Positions 52,846 through 61,637 of a stretch of 64,000 bases of DNA are shown here, piece by piece. Under the pieces are notes generated by a model. That model did not search any database. It was not told where the DNA came from and saw only the letters and a list, made by a program, of their open reading frames with translations. The DNA comes from CF-162 sp963667205 (GTDB lineage: Bacteria > Chloroflexota > Dehalococcoidia > SM23-28-2 > RBG-16-64-32). The position numbers were made by a program, and so were the translations under genes. Where the stretch lies: contig OY762959.1 in the NCBI GenBank assembly GCA_963667205.1, positions 2,480,001 through 2,544,000 on the forward strand, written 5' to 3'. Position 1 is the stretch's first letter. The number at the start of each line of letters is the position of its first letter.

Positions 52846-54084
52846 GTGACGGTTGAGGCAGGCGCTGCGGACAGGCGGAAAACGGCGACGCTGGCGACGC
52901 TGTTCCTCTCCGTCTTTATAGCGCTTCTCGGCCTCGGCATCGTCATCCCGCTGCTGCCCGTCTACGCCGACAACCTGGGCGCCGGCGGGATCATGATCGG
53001 CCTGATGGTGGCCGGCTTCTCGATCAGCCGTGGCATCCTGCAGCCGTTCGTCGGGGGGTGGTCCGACCGCCACGGCCGCAAGCGGTTCCTGGTCACTGGC
53101 CTTCTTATCTACTCGGTCGTGGGATTCGCGTTCACGCTGGCGACGACCATCGAGCACCTGATCTTCATCCGCGTGATCCACGGCGTTGGCTCGGCCATGA
53201 TTGTGCCGATCGCGATGTCTTACGTGGCGAGCTACGCGCCGAAGGGCGAAGAGGGCCGCTACATGGGCAGCCTGAACATGGCGCTCTTCTCCGGCATCGG
53301 CTTCGGGCCGATCATCGGCGGCGTCTTCCGCGACTCGCTGGGATTTGACGCGGCCTTCTACGCGATGAGCGCCGCCGGCGCCCTCTCGATGGCGCTTGTC
53401 GTGGTCCTCCTGCCGGGAGACGTGCACGTAGAGGGTCGCCCGGCCACGCCGCCGGTCCTCCAGACGATGCGGCGGATGACGCGGAACGTCAGGCTCATGG
53501 GCGTGCTGCTGTCACGGATGTCGACGATGTTCATCATGGTGCCGCTGCTGGCGTTTCTGCCGCTCCTGATGACGCAGTTCATGGACGCCTCGGGCACCCA
53601 GATCGGCATCGTCATCGCCGGCCGGACGCTGGTCAACGCTGTCCTCCAGATACCGTTCGGCGGCCTGGTGGATCGCGTGAGCAAGACCACGACGCTCGTC
53701 AGCGGTTCGCTAATCGTCGTGGCGGCGACGTCGGTGATTCCGTTTGTCGAGAGCTTCCCCGGCCTGATCGCCGTCTTCATCGTGATCGGCTCCGGCGAGG
53801 CGTTGGTCTGGCCGACTCTGGGCGCGCTGGCGACGGAGGAGGGCCGAGAGTACGGTCACGGCGCGATGATGGGCGTGTTCAACATGGCGATGAGCGTCGG
53901 CATCCTCTTCGGATCGCTGGCCGGCGGCGTCGCGGTCGATACGCTCGGGATCAAGTACACGTTCCCGATCATCGCCTCCGTGTTGGCCGGGACCACGTTT
54001 GTCTCTGCGGCGATGATCCGCAGCCCGTCGGGGGCCGTTCCGCAGGGCGTCCCGGCGGACTCACTGGCCGGCTCCAAGGGCTGA
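52846..54084 (+). CDS. Major facilitator superfamily transporter
   Basis: 412-residue protein with 12 predicted membrane helices. The MFS loop motif GGWSDRHGRKRFLVTGLLIY (about 66-85) lies between helices 2 and 3; a second copy is GGLVDRVSKTTTLVSG. N-terminal FIALLGLGIVIPLLPVYA is typical of drug/proton antiporter groups (tetracycline- or multidrug-type). Substrate unknown. GTG 52846. Confidence 0.88.
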   Translation: MTVEAGAADRRKTATLATLFLSVFIALLGLGIVIPLLPVYADNLGAGGIMIGLMVAGFSISRGILQPFVGGWSDRHGRKRFLVTGLLIYSVVGFAFTLATTIEHLIFIRVIHGVGSAMIVPIAMSYVASYAPKGEEGRYMGSLNMALFSGIGFGPIIGGVFRDSLGFDAAFYAMSAAGALSMALVVVLLPGDVHVEGRPATPPVLQTMRRMTRNVRLMGVLLSRMSTMFIMVPLLAFLPLLMTQFMDASGTQIGIVIAGRTLVNAVLQIPFGGLVDRVSKTTTLVSGSLIVVAATSVIPFVESFPGLIAVFIVIGSGEALVWPTLGALATEEGREYGHGAMMGVFNMAMSVGILFGSLAGGVAVDTLGIKYTFPIIASVLAGTTFVSAAMIRSPSGAVPQGVPADSLAGSKG

Positions 54085-54106
54085 TGCCGTCCGGGCGCTG
54101 AAGAGA

Positions 54107-54128
54107 GCCCCCTCGCGAACGAGAGGGC
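54107..54128 (+). terminator. Hairpin after the MFS gene
   Basis: GCCCCCTCG (54107-54115) pairs with CGAGAGGGC (54120-54128) with one mismatch and a CGAA loop. No T-tract follows. The rest of 54129-54426 holds no gene I can support. Confidence 0.35.
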
Positions 54129-54426
54129 CCTGTATTGCGTTGCCGCGGGGGAGGATGTCGTCATCGTTGGGTTAGGTCGAGACGGTCCCGCTCACCAGGC
54201 GAACCTCATCCGCCTCCTAAGTGTTCACTGACCCGGTAGCGCTGCTATCTCGGGCGCACGCGAGGGGCTCACGACTCGTCTGGCGATCGCTGGCCGCGAC
54301 CTCATCTTTAGAAGGCAGCCTCACCGTAAGCGGGATTACACCGACGTGTTCATGGCCGCGGATAAGGTTCTCAGTAGCTGGCTATACGCCCTCCTGTCCC
54401 GATGTTGCACCCCAAGGGGGGTTGCC

Positions 54427-54672
54427 GTGATCGAACAGAGACGCGAACAGTACGTTGAAGCCTACGGGCCGGACAAGGATGGAGCCTGGGAGGAGTTCTT
54501 CTTCGGTTACGAGTCGGTCTTAGACCACCCAGCGTCGACGGGTCTGGATGGGTGGACCGCCGCCGATCTTCTCACCGAAGCCCTGAGGCGCGAGGCCAAA
54601 GAAACGACCGCCCTTCGCGTCCTGCAAGCGCGCGTTCTAGGTGCACTCCTGGAAGGAATGGCCCGCGAGTAA
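54427..54672 (+). CDS. Small hypothetical protein
   Basis: 81 residues starting GTG 54427 eight bases after GGGGGG: VIEQRREQYVEAYGPDKDGA ... TALRVLQARVLGALLEGMARE. It is mostly helical and charged. The frame stays open back to about 54235 (AGRDLIFRRQPHRKRDYTDV), so it might be the tail of a longer or degraded gene. No family recognised. Confidence 0.35.
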   Translation: MIEQRREQYVEAYGPDKDGAWEEFFFGYESVLDHPASTGLDGWTAADLLTEALRREAKETTALRVLQARVLGALLEGMARE

Positions 54673-54895
54673 CGTGGAGCACGTAGTCACAGCGTAAGCG
54701 CGTCCGCAACGTGCTCGGCGCGCGTGCCCGATCAGCAAAACGCGCTCAACGTGATAGAGAAGTGACCCTTGCGGGGCACGGTGGGATTCGCGTCCGCGAC
54801 CCCGGCGGCTTCACGCAGGTACCCAGCCGGCAGCTGGGGACCGCCCGAAGCGGATAGACTGCTACCTACAGGAACATGGCACTTTCGGTTAAGCA

Positions 54896-56785
54896 ATGAA
54901 CAAGACTGACTCTTATCCCCCAATATCCGACTACGGCCTGATCAGCGACATGCACTCCTGCGCGCTGGTGTCGATGGCGGGCTCGGTTGACTGGTGCTGC
55001 TTTCCCCGCTTCGATTCCCCCGCCCTCTTCAGCCGCATCCTCGACTGGGAGAAGGGCGGATACTTCAAAGTCGCGCCGGAGGGCGTGCAGTCAGTGAGCC
55101 GACGCTACCTGACGGGAACGAACATCATCGAGACCACCTTCGAGACCGAGACTGGCCGGGCGAGGCTGACCGACTTCATGCCCACGCATCCGCATCCCGC
55201 CCCGGCCGAAGCGAACGCCGGTGATCGCAGGCGACGGTTGGGCCGAATCCTCGAGTGCCTCAGCGGCAGCACGCGCTTCACGCTCGAATGCCACCCACGC
55301 TTCGACTACGGCACGATAATCCCGCACGCGGTCGCCGCGAACGGCAACTCGGGCTTCGCTCACGGAGGCCTCGACGCCATGTCCCTCTACTGCTCCGCGC
55401 CGATCACTGTGACGGATGGCGGTTTCACGGCCGAAGGGCTGCTGAGCGCCGGCGAGAAGCTGTACGCCGCCGTCACCTCTGAGCCACGCTTTCCAGTGGG
55501 ACTCAAGCCTTTCACCTCGCACCACGTGGAGACACCGACTCCCGCCGAGGTTGAACGACACTTCGGAGAGACAAAGCAGTTCTGGGAGGAATGGTCCTCG
55601 ACCTGTGACTACGAGGGCGAGTTCCGCGAGGAGGTCGTTCGCTCCGCGCTCACGCTCAAGGCCCTCACCTACGCCCCTTCGGGCGCCCTTCTCGCGGCTG
55701 CGACAACCTCGCTGCCCGAGGCGATCGGCGGCCCCCGCAACTGGGACTATCGCTTCACCTGGATCCGGGACTCCTCGTTCGCCCTCTACGCCCTGTCCAT
55801 CCTCGGCTACACGACGGAGGCGCGCGCTTTCAAGGAGTGGCTGGAGTGGAGCACCGCCGGGCGTGCCCAGGACCTCCAGATCATGTACGGCCTTGGCGGC
55901 GAGCGGCGCCTCACCGAGACGGAACTCCCTGAACTCGACGGATACCGCGGCTCGCGTCCGGTTCGCATCGGCAACGGAGCGTATGACCAGTTCCAGCTCG
56001 ATATCTACGGCGAGTTGCTCGACTCGGCACACCTCTACCGCAAGTTCGGTGGCGAGATGGACTCCGAGTACTGGGAATATCTGCAGCAGGTCGTTGACTT
56101 CGTGATCGACCATTGGCAAGACCCAGACGAGGGAATGTGGGAGTCGCGCGGCGGGCGGCAGCACTTCGTGTCCTCGAAGGTCTGGTGCTGGGTCGGGCTG
56201 GACCGGGCGATCAAGGCCGCACGCGCCCTCAACCTGCCGGGCGACCTCGATGCGTGGCGCGCGACCAGGGCGGAGATCAAGGCGGACGTGCTCGCCAAAG
56301 GCTACGACTCCGAGCGAGCGGCGTTTGTGCAAGCGTATGGCAGCAAGAATCTCGACGCCAGCAACCTCCTAATGCCGCTCGTCGGTTTCATTCCCGCGAC
56401 TGACCCACGCATGCGCTCCACGATCGAAGCCATCAAGCGCGAACTGACCTCGCCGCAGGGCTTCGTCTACCGCTACAGCGGCTTCGACGACGGCGTTGCC
56501 GGCGATGAAGGCACGTTCGCGATCTGCACGTTCTGGCTCGCGGACAACTTGATCGCACTGGGGGAGCTGGAACAGGCGCGAGACCTCTTCGACAAGCTGC
56601 GGGCCTGCGCCAACGACCTCGGCCTCTTCAGCGAGGAGACTGACCCTGAGACAGAAGAGATGCTGGGGAACTTCCCGCAGGCGTTCAGCCACCTCGCGCT
56701 GATCAGCACAGCGGTCCAGCTCGGCGAGGCCGAGGCGCGCGCCGGGACGGGGCAGTCCGGTCCTGCCGGCGACGGAGCCCCGTGA
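54896..56785 (+). CDS. Glycoside hydrolase family 15 protein (glucoamylase/trehalase type)
   Basis: 629-residue cytoplasmic-looking GH15. It has an N-terminal beta domain (about 1-250: ISDYGLISDMHSCALVSMAG, DWCCFPRFDSPALF) and a C-terminal (alpha/alpha)6 barrel. Landmarks are GGPRNWDYRFTWIRDSSFAL, PDEGMWESRGGRQHFVSSKV with the probable general-acid Glu, and GNFPQAFSHLALI. GH15 members hydrolyse maltodextrins, dextran or trehalose; the trehalase-like bacterial type is plausible. It has no signal peptide. It is the first gene of a sugar-oxidation cluster; the next start overlaps its stop. Confidence 0.88.
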   Translation: MNKTDSYPPISDYGLISDMHSCALVSMAGSVDWCCFPRFDSPALFSRILDWEKGGYFKVAPEGVQSVSRRYLTGTNIIETTFETETGRARLTDFMPTHPHPAPAEANAGDRRRRLGRILECLSGSTRFTLECHPRFDYGTIIPHAVAANGNSGFAHGGLDAMSLYCSAPITVTDGGFTAEGLLSAGEKLYAAVTSEPRFPVGLKPFTSHHVETPTPAEVERHFGETKQFWEEWSSTCDYEGEFREEVVRSALTLKALTYAPSGALLAAATTSLPEAIGGPRNWDYRFTWIRDSSFALYALSILGYTTEARAFKEWLEWSTAGRAQDLQIMYGLGGERRLTETELPELDGYRGSRPVRIGNGAYDQFQLDIYGELLDSAHLYRKFGGEMDSEYWEYLQQVVDFVIDHWQDPDEGMWESRGGRQHFVSSKVWCWVGLDRAIKAARALNLPGDLDAWRATRAEIKADVLAKGYDSERAAFVQAYGSKNLDASNLLMPLVGFIPATDPRMRSTIEAIKRELTSPQGFVYRYSGFDDGVAGDEGTFAICTFWLADNLIALGELEQARDLFDKLRACANDLGLFSEETDPETEEMLGNFPQAFSHLALISTAVQLGEAEARAGTGQSGPAGDGAP

Positions 56786-57858
56786 GAGCAGTGGTCGTGA
56801 CCCCGAAGACGCCGGGCAGCGGGCGGGTGACGGTGCTGGACGAACCGCAACCACGCGCGGGCGAGGCGTTGGTCCGGGTTCGCGAGGTGGGGCTGGACGG
56901 CACCGATGCGGAGATCATGGAAGGACAATACGGGGAGCCTCCGCCCGGCGATGACTACCTGATCATCGGCCACGAATCTCTGGGCCAAGTAGAGAAGGTG
57001 GCCACCGATGTCGAGGGACTGTCGCCGGGGGACTGGGTCGTAGCCATTGTGCGGCGACCCGACCCCGTGCCCTGCCGCAACCGTGCTGCCGGCGAGTGGG
57101 ACATGTGCCTCAACGGCCAATACACGGAGCGCGGAATCAAGGGGCTCCACGGCTTCCTCGCCGAGTTCTACGCGGAGGCACCGAACTTTCTCGTGAAGGT
57201 CCCAGCGGAACTCTCTGCCGTGGCGGTGTTACTGGAGCCCCTGACCGTCGTCGAGAAGGCAGTGGAGCAGATCGGGAGAATCCAGTCGCGTCTGGTCTGG
57301 GAGCCGGCGCGAGCCGTCGTGCTCGGCGCGGGGCCGATCGGGCTACTAGCGGGGATCCTGCTCCGCCTGAAGGGTATCGAAGTGCACTTCTACGATTCCG
57401 CGGAGCATGGGCTGAAGCGTGACATAGCGGAGGCCACCGGGGCGAACCACATCTGGGCGAGCGAGCGCAAGCTCGGCCATGAGCTCGCCGCCGAGATCGG
57501 ACCGGTGGACATCGTACTGGAGGCGACCGGATTCGGCCCCCTGGCTTTCGACGCCATGGATATGGCAGCTCCCAACAGGATCGTCTGCCTGACCGGCGTC
57601 AGCGGGGGCTCGCGGCGGCTGGAGGTATCAGCGGACCACCTCAACCTGGAGATGGTCCTATCGAACAAGGTCGTCTTCGGTACCGTCAACGCCAACCGCC
57701 GCCACTTCGACCTGGGTGTCCGCCACTTGCAGGAGATCGAGGACCGCTGCCCGGGACTCTCGTCGCGGATGATCACCCGCCGTGTACCGCTTGAGGACAT
57801 TCAGCGAGCCCTTGAGCGGTCATCCAACCATATCAAGTCTGTGGTCGAGTTCGCGTAG
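56782..57858 (+). CDS. Glucose 1-dehydrogenase (zinc-dependent MDR family)
   Basis: 358-residue medium-chain dehydrogenase of the archaeal-type glucose dehydrogenase group. The N-terminal VREVGLDGTDAEIMEGQYG and IGHESLGQVEKV carry the catalytic-domain pattern, and VVLGAGPIGLLAGILLRLKG is the Rossmann NAD(P) motif. It oxidises glucose (or a related aldose) to the lactone with NAD(P)+. Start GTG 56782 overlaps the GH15 stop by four bases. With the following lactonase it would turn GH15-released glucose to gluconate or a related acid. Confidence 0.85.
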   Translation: MRAVVVTPKTPGSGRVTVLDEPQPRAGEALVRVREVGLDGTDAEIMEGQYGEPPPGDDYLIIGHESLGQVEKVATDVEGLSPGDWVVAIVRRPDPVPCRNRAAGEWDMCLNGQYTERGIKGLHGFLAEFYAEAPNFLVKVPAELSAVAVLLEPLTVVEKAVEQIGRIQSRLVWEPARAVVLGAGPIGLLAGILLRLKGIEVHFYDSAEHGLKRDIAEATGANHIWASERKLGHELAAEIGPVDIVLEATGFGPLAFDAMDMAAPNRIVCLTGVSGGSRRLEVSADHLNLEMVLSNKVVFGTVNANRRHFDLGVRHLQEIEDRCPGLSSRMITRRVPLEDIQRALERSSNHIKSVVEFA

Positions 57859-57930
57859 AGCGAATGCACGGAAGCTCAGGACCAAGAATGCGCATGGTGC
57901 GGCGAAAGAGCCACGAGGCGAAACGAAGCT

Positions 57931-58590
57931 ATGAACGCCGGCAGAGCTAGCGACCGCCCGTCCAGCGGCCTCGTTATCGCGGCCGATGTCGCTCTTGCCG
58001 CGACCGAACTCATCCTGGCGCTGCGGCCGCGGACGATGGCCCTCGCCGGCGGCTCGACGCCACGACGGTTCTACGAGAAGCTGGCAGGCAGCGAATTCCC
58101 CTGGTCTGAGAGCGATGTGTTCTTCGGCGACGAGCGTTGTGTCCCGCCAGACCACCCAGCCTCCAACTACAGGATGGCCAGCGAAGCTCTACTTTCTAAG
58201 GTACCCGCCAGGGTCCACCGGATTCAGGGTGAAACCTGTGCCGCGGCAGCATATGAGAGTGAGCTGAGCCAGGTCTTCGGCCCGGGACTGCCGGACTTCG
58301 ACCTGGCACTGCTGGGACTCGGAGACGACGGACACACGGCGTCCCTCTTCCCGGGTGACCCCGCCCTCGACGTGACGGACGCGCGCGTCGCGCTGGTGCG
58401 GCGGCCGGACTACGCGAGGCTGACGCTGACGCTGCCGGTGCTTTCCGCGGCCAGGGTTGCTCTATTCCTGGTGTCGGGGGAATCGAAACGAGAAGCGCTG
58501 AAGCGGCTCATCGCGGGCGACGACATTCCGGCAGCGAGAGTTAAGGCGAGGCGCATCGTGATCATCGCCGACGAAGCGGCGGCAGCGTGA
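57931..58590 (+). CDS. pgl: 6-Phosphogluconolactonase
   Basis: 219-residue NagB-fold lactonase. Signatures are LAGGSTPRRFYEKLA, DVFFGDERCVPPDHPASNYRM and LLGLGDDGHTASLFPG. In the oxidative pentose phosphate pathway it hydrolyses 6-phosphogluconolactone. No glucose-6-phosphate dehydrogenase is in the window; next to glucose dehydrogenase it could serve unphosphorylated lactone, but that is speculation. Confidence 0.9.
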   Translation: MNAGRASDRPSSGLVIAADVALAATELILALRPRTMALAGGSTPRRFYEKLAGSEFPWSESDVFFGDERCVPPDHPASNYRMASEALLSKVPARVHRIQGETCAAAAYESELSQVFGPGLPDFDLALLGLGDDGHTASLFPGDPALDVTDARVALVRRPDYARLTLTLPVLSAARVALFLVSGESKREALKRLIAGDDIPAARVKARRIVIIADEAAAA

Positions 58591-58618
58591 CGTTGTGTAA
58601 GTCGGCGGGAGGTGCTCG

Positions 58619-59980
58619 GTGAAAAGCTTTGACCTGATCATCATCGGCTCGGGTTCCGGACTCGAGGTTTCTTCAGAAGCAACTGACCTCGGGCGTTCGG
58701 TCGCTGTGGTGGAGCCCGGCCCCTTCGGCGGGACATGCCTGAACCGCGGCTGCATCCCCTCCAAGATGCTTATCCACAGCGCGGACGTGGTCGAGACGAT
58801 CCGCCGCGCCGACCTCTTCGGCATCAAGGCCGAAGTATCGGCGATCGACTGGGACTTCATCGTCAAGCGCGTGGCGGACGCGATCGACGCCGATGCCGCG
58901 ATGGTGGAGCGGGGTAACCGGGGCAGCCCGAACATCACAGTCTTCAAGACCGCGGCCCGGTTCGTGGGACCGAAGACGCTGGACGTTGACGGCGAACTGA
59001 TCACTGCGGAGACGATCGTCGTCGCCGCCGGCACGAGGCCCCGGATCCCTGACATCGACGGCATTAACGGCGTCCCGTTCATTACCTCCGACCAGGCGCT
59101 GCGATTGCCGAAACAGCCGGCGCGTCTCGTAATCTACGGCGGCGGCTTGATAGCCGTAGAGCTTGCCCACTTCTTCGGCGCGCTCGGCACTGAGGTCACG
59201 ATCATCTGCCGTGGATCGCAGTTGCTGAGGAGAGAGGACGACGAGGTTTCGGTCCGGTTCACGGAGGTCTATTCCAGACGATTCGACATGGTGCTCAACA
59301 CGACGATCGAGAGCGTGCGACGAGACGGTGACGACATCTTCATCGAGACAGCGTCTGAGGGTGGCAAGCGGAGCATCACCGCCGATGCGCTTCTCCTGGC
59401 GGTCGGCCGCGTCCCTAACACCGACACGCTGGAGGTATCCAAGGCCGGCATCAACGTGGATGCGAACGGATTCGTCAAGACCGACGAGTTCATGGAGACG
59501 CCGACACCGGGGGTCTGGGCGCTCGGAGATATCGTCGGCCGTTACCTCCTCAAGCACAGCGCGAACCTGGAGGCAGCCCACGTCGCGCACAACATCTTCA
59601 ACCCGCAGTCGAAGTTCGCGGTCGACTACCATGCGATGCCCGAGGCCGTCTTCGCATCGCCGCAGGTGGGCAGCGTCGGGCTCACAGAACGCCAGGCCAA
59701 CGAAGATGGGATACCTTACGCGGTCGGCCGCTACGATTAGATCGACACAGCCTACGGCTCATCGATCGAGGACAAGGACGGCTTCGCGAAGGTGCTGGTG
59801 CACAGAGAAACTGGAGAGGTCCTGGGCGGCCACATCATCGGTAGCGAGGCGTCTATCCTTGTCCAGGAGATCGCCAACGCGATGCGCCTGAACCTGACCG
59901 CGGACGCATTCACGCAGGCCATCTACGTCCACCCGGCCCTGCCGGAGGTTGTACAACGGGCCTTCGGTTCGATTGCCTGA
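58619..59980 (+). pseudogene. FAD-dependent NAD(P)-disulfide oxidoreductase (dihydrolipoyl dehydrogenase/mycothione-reductase-like), interrupted by TAG
   Basis: 453 codons with one internal TAG at 59738-59740. N-terminal FDLIIIGSGSGLEVSSEATD is the FAD motif; GTCLNRGCIPSKM holds the redox-active Cys pair; YGGGLIAVELAHFFGALGTEV is the NAD-binding segment; the C-terminal dimer domain after the stop reads DTAYGSSIEDKDGFAKVLVH and ends with YVHPALPEVVQRAFG (His-Glu pair region). Homologues commonly have Tyr where the TAG is (RYD-Y-IDTAYG). GTG 58619 with GGGAGGT. Truncation at the stop would lose the His-Pro-Glu dimerisation part and inactivate it. Confidence 0.82.
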
Positions 59981-60009
59981 GCCTGGGAGGACCAAACGAC
60001 GGAAGGCCG

Positions 60010-60096
60010 AGGCAGCTTCGGTTCCGCGCAGTGCCAGTGTTCGACATCTCGCAGACGGCCGGCGAGGAGATGGCCACAACTGATGAGCCCTCTTAG
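60010..60096 (+). pseudogene. Possible ArdC-type (VFDISQT) gene remnant
   Basis: In one frame RQLRFRAVPVFDISQTAGEE then MATTDEPS and a TAG. The VFDxSQTxGE block is characteristic of ArdC-like antirestriction/zinc-protease N-terminal regions carried on mobile elements. Only about 28 codons are present. Confidence 0.35.
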
Positions 60097-60122
60097 CACA
60101 ATTCCGCCGGCTAAGGGGGCTC
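60085..60122 (+). terminator. Strong hairpin, probable terminator
   Basis: GAGCCCTCTTAGC (60085-60097) pairs with GCTAAGGGGGCTC (60110-60122), 12 of 13 positions, followed by TTCCTATATT. It closes the sugar cluster on the plus strand and may also act in reverse. Confidence 0.55.
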
Positions 60123-60138
60123 TTCCTATATTACAAAT

Positions 60139-60188
60139 TGGTGGCGCATACGGGATTCGAACCCGTGATCTCCGCCTTGAGAGGGCGC
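60139..60188 (-). tRNA. 3' half of tRNA-Glu (CTC), partial - candidate attachment site
   Basis: The minus strand reads anticodon loop CTCTCAA, anticodon-stem 3' side, T-arm (ACGGGTTCGAATCCCGT), ATGCGCC acceptor strand, discriminator A and CCA. The 5' half (D-arm and acceptor 5' strand) is absent: sequence right of 60188 does not resemble a tRNA. This is the usual footprint left at one end of an element that integrated into a tRNA 3' half. Confidence 0.75.
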
Positions 60189-60401
60189 TCGTGGGCGTCG
60201 CGATGCGTCGTGGAGCGTCCGGATCCGTATCTGATTATGGGCGGTATTGCTAACCTTGGTATGGCTCAATATGGGGCGTTCACGTCCTGAATGGCCACAA
60301 GATGGCCACAAAAGAACGGGGTTCAACGATGGCCCCCTCGCCTCCCCCGTTATAGGGTTTACCCTCCTGGCGGCAGGGGGAAAAAGGAGCTTGGCCTGAG
60401 G

Positions 60402-60818
60402 TCAGCCTTCGACGATCGTGACACTCGTGCCCATTCCAGGACACCCTTGCTCCTGTGACACGCTGATGCCCGCGACGACGCCCTCGAACAGGTAGCGGCT
60501 CCGCGCCTCCGTGAGAGGCCCGAAGCGCAGCGAGTCGAGGATCGCGATCGGCCGTGCGCCCATCGCGAAGATGTCGCGGACGATGCCGCCGACGCCCGTC
60601 GCCGCACCCTCGTAAGGCTCGACCGCGGAGGGGGTGGTTGTGCGACTCAGGATACAGACCCGGTCGCCCTCGCCCACGCCAAGAGAGAGAAGGGCGTGGC
60701 CAAGCTGATTTACTCGCTCCTGGAACTGCCGATACGTGAAGCGCTGGTCGCCGTCCACAATCGCCGTCTTGTCTGGGTACAGCTTCCCGGCGCGGCGAAG
60801 AAAATCGCTGATCAGTGG
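60402..60818 (-). pseudogene. Chimeric fragment: acyl-CoA ligase N-terminus joined to PurL
   Basis: The first about 60 residues (DFLRRAGKLYPDKTAIVDGD, RFTYRQFQERVNQLGHALLS) belong to AMP-binding acyl-CoA synthetases. The reading frame then passes within CILSRTTTPSAVEPYEG into PurL-type sequence (EPYEGAATGVGGIVRDIFAM, RSRYLFEGVVAGIS). Neither protein is complete. The ends look like recombination scrap. The conventional start would be ATG 60758. Confidence 0.7.
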
Positions 60819-60825
60819 GGGTCTA

Positions 60826-61635
60826 TCACAAAGCGATAAGTAGCTCTTCCGTGTCGCGGATATCTGTAGAGTATCTACGGATTAGCAACTCCCTCGTCTT
60901 CCGTATGGAAGCGATTTCCGAAGTGCTGAGGAATCCCTTCTGAATCTCATGCACAAGCCCGAATGCATGGCGCAGCCGTCGTAAGGCCATCACATCCAAG
61001 AACGCCGAATTGTCAATGGGAGTCGTACTTTCGTTGATCGTGGCGAGATGCTTCGTGCTCGCTTTGTACTTGCCGGCTGATCGATGAATCTCCAAGAATC
61101 CCCTTCCGGGAGTGTAGTTGACCGCGTCCCGCACCATTCGTTCACGGTGACGGTGAATGACAGGAGCTAGCAGCGAGATCGTATTTGGATCTGGCCAAGC
61201 GAGATAGGCTACGGCGTCGTAGTACATGTCCCAGGTTTGTCGGTGACTGGCGAAAGCGCTACTGCGCCGAACGCTGAATTGAAATGACATTGGCGCAGTC
61301 GGCGTGATCTTGTAGACGTCACCGTGAACGAACGTGATGGATCGAAGCGCGAGTCTTGACACTGCTGCTGCTGCAAAGTAGTTCGAATAGTAAACGCTCA
61401 CGTCAGACCATGTGAGAGCCTGTGTGGCTCGCAGGCGGCGACGAATGAGAAAGAGAACAACAGCGCGATCCAGGAACGTATCGGCCTCATGGATCATGCT
61501 CGCTGCCAACTCGGGATCAACGAAGATCTGTTGGTTGCCGGTGCCGGGACTCCAGCCGGCTGCCACGATCGCCGAGAGGAATCTCCCTGTCCGAGGTGCG
61601 TTCGAGATTGCCGTGATGATGTCGCTAATAGACAC
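60826..61635 (-). CDS. Hypothetical helical protein, HEPN/AbiV-like pattern
   Basis: 269 residues, all-helical in appearance, ATG 61635. The stretch WSDVSVYYSNYFAAAAVSRL (about 76-95) follows the W-x-x-V-x-x-Y-Y-x-x-x-F-A-A pattern seen in some HEPN/AbiV-type proteins, and an R/K-rich helix (FLIRRRLRAT) precedes it. There is no clear RxxxxH motif, so nuclease activity is not claimed. It lies two bases after the DGQHR-type gene, so the pair is probably an operon. Codon use is less GC-rich than the core genes to the left. Confidence 0.45.
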   Translation of the reverse strand: MSISDIITAISNAPRTGRFLSAIVAAGWSPGTGNQQIFVDPELAASMIHEADTFLDRAVVLFLIRRRLRATQALTWSDVSVYYSNYFAAAAVSRLALRSITFVHGDVYKITPTAPMSFQFSVRRSSAFASHRQTWDMYYDAVAYLAWPDPNTISLLAPVIHRHRERMVRDAVNYTPGRGFLEIHRSAGKYKASTKHLATINESTTPIDNSAFLDVMALRRLRHAFGLVHEIQKGFLSTSEIASIRKTRELLIRRYSTDIRDTEELLIAL

Positions 61636-61637
61636 GA

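Noticed and set aside
54690..54850. Possible degraded tRNA T-arm (GTGGGATTCGCG) upstream of the GH15 gene
   Set aside because: Stem pairing is poor and no anticodon arm can be built; too weak to call.
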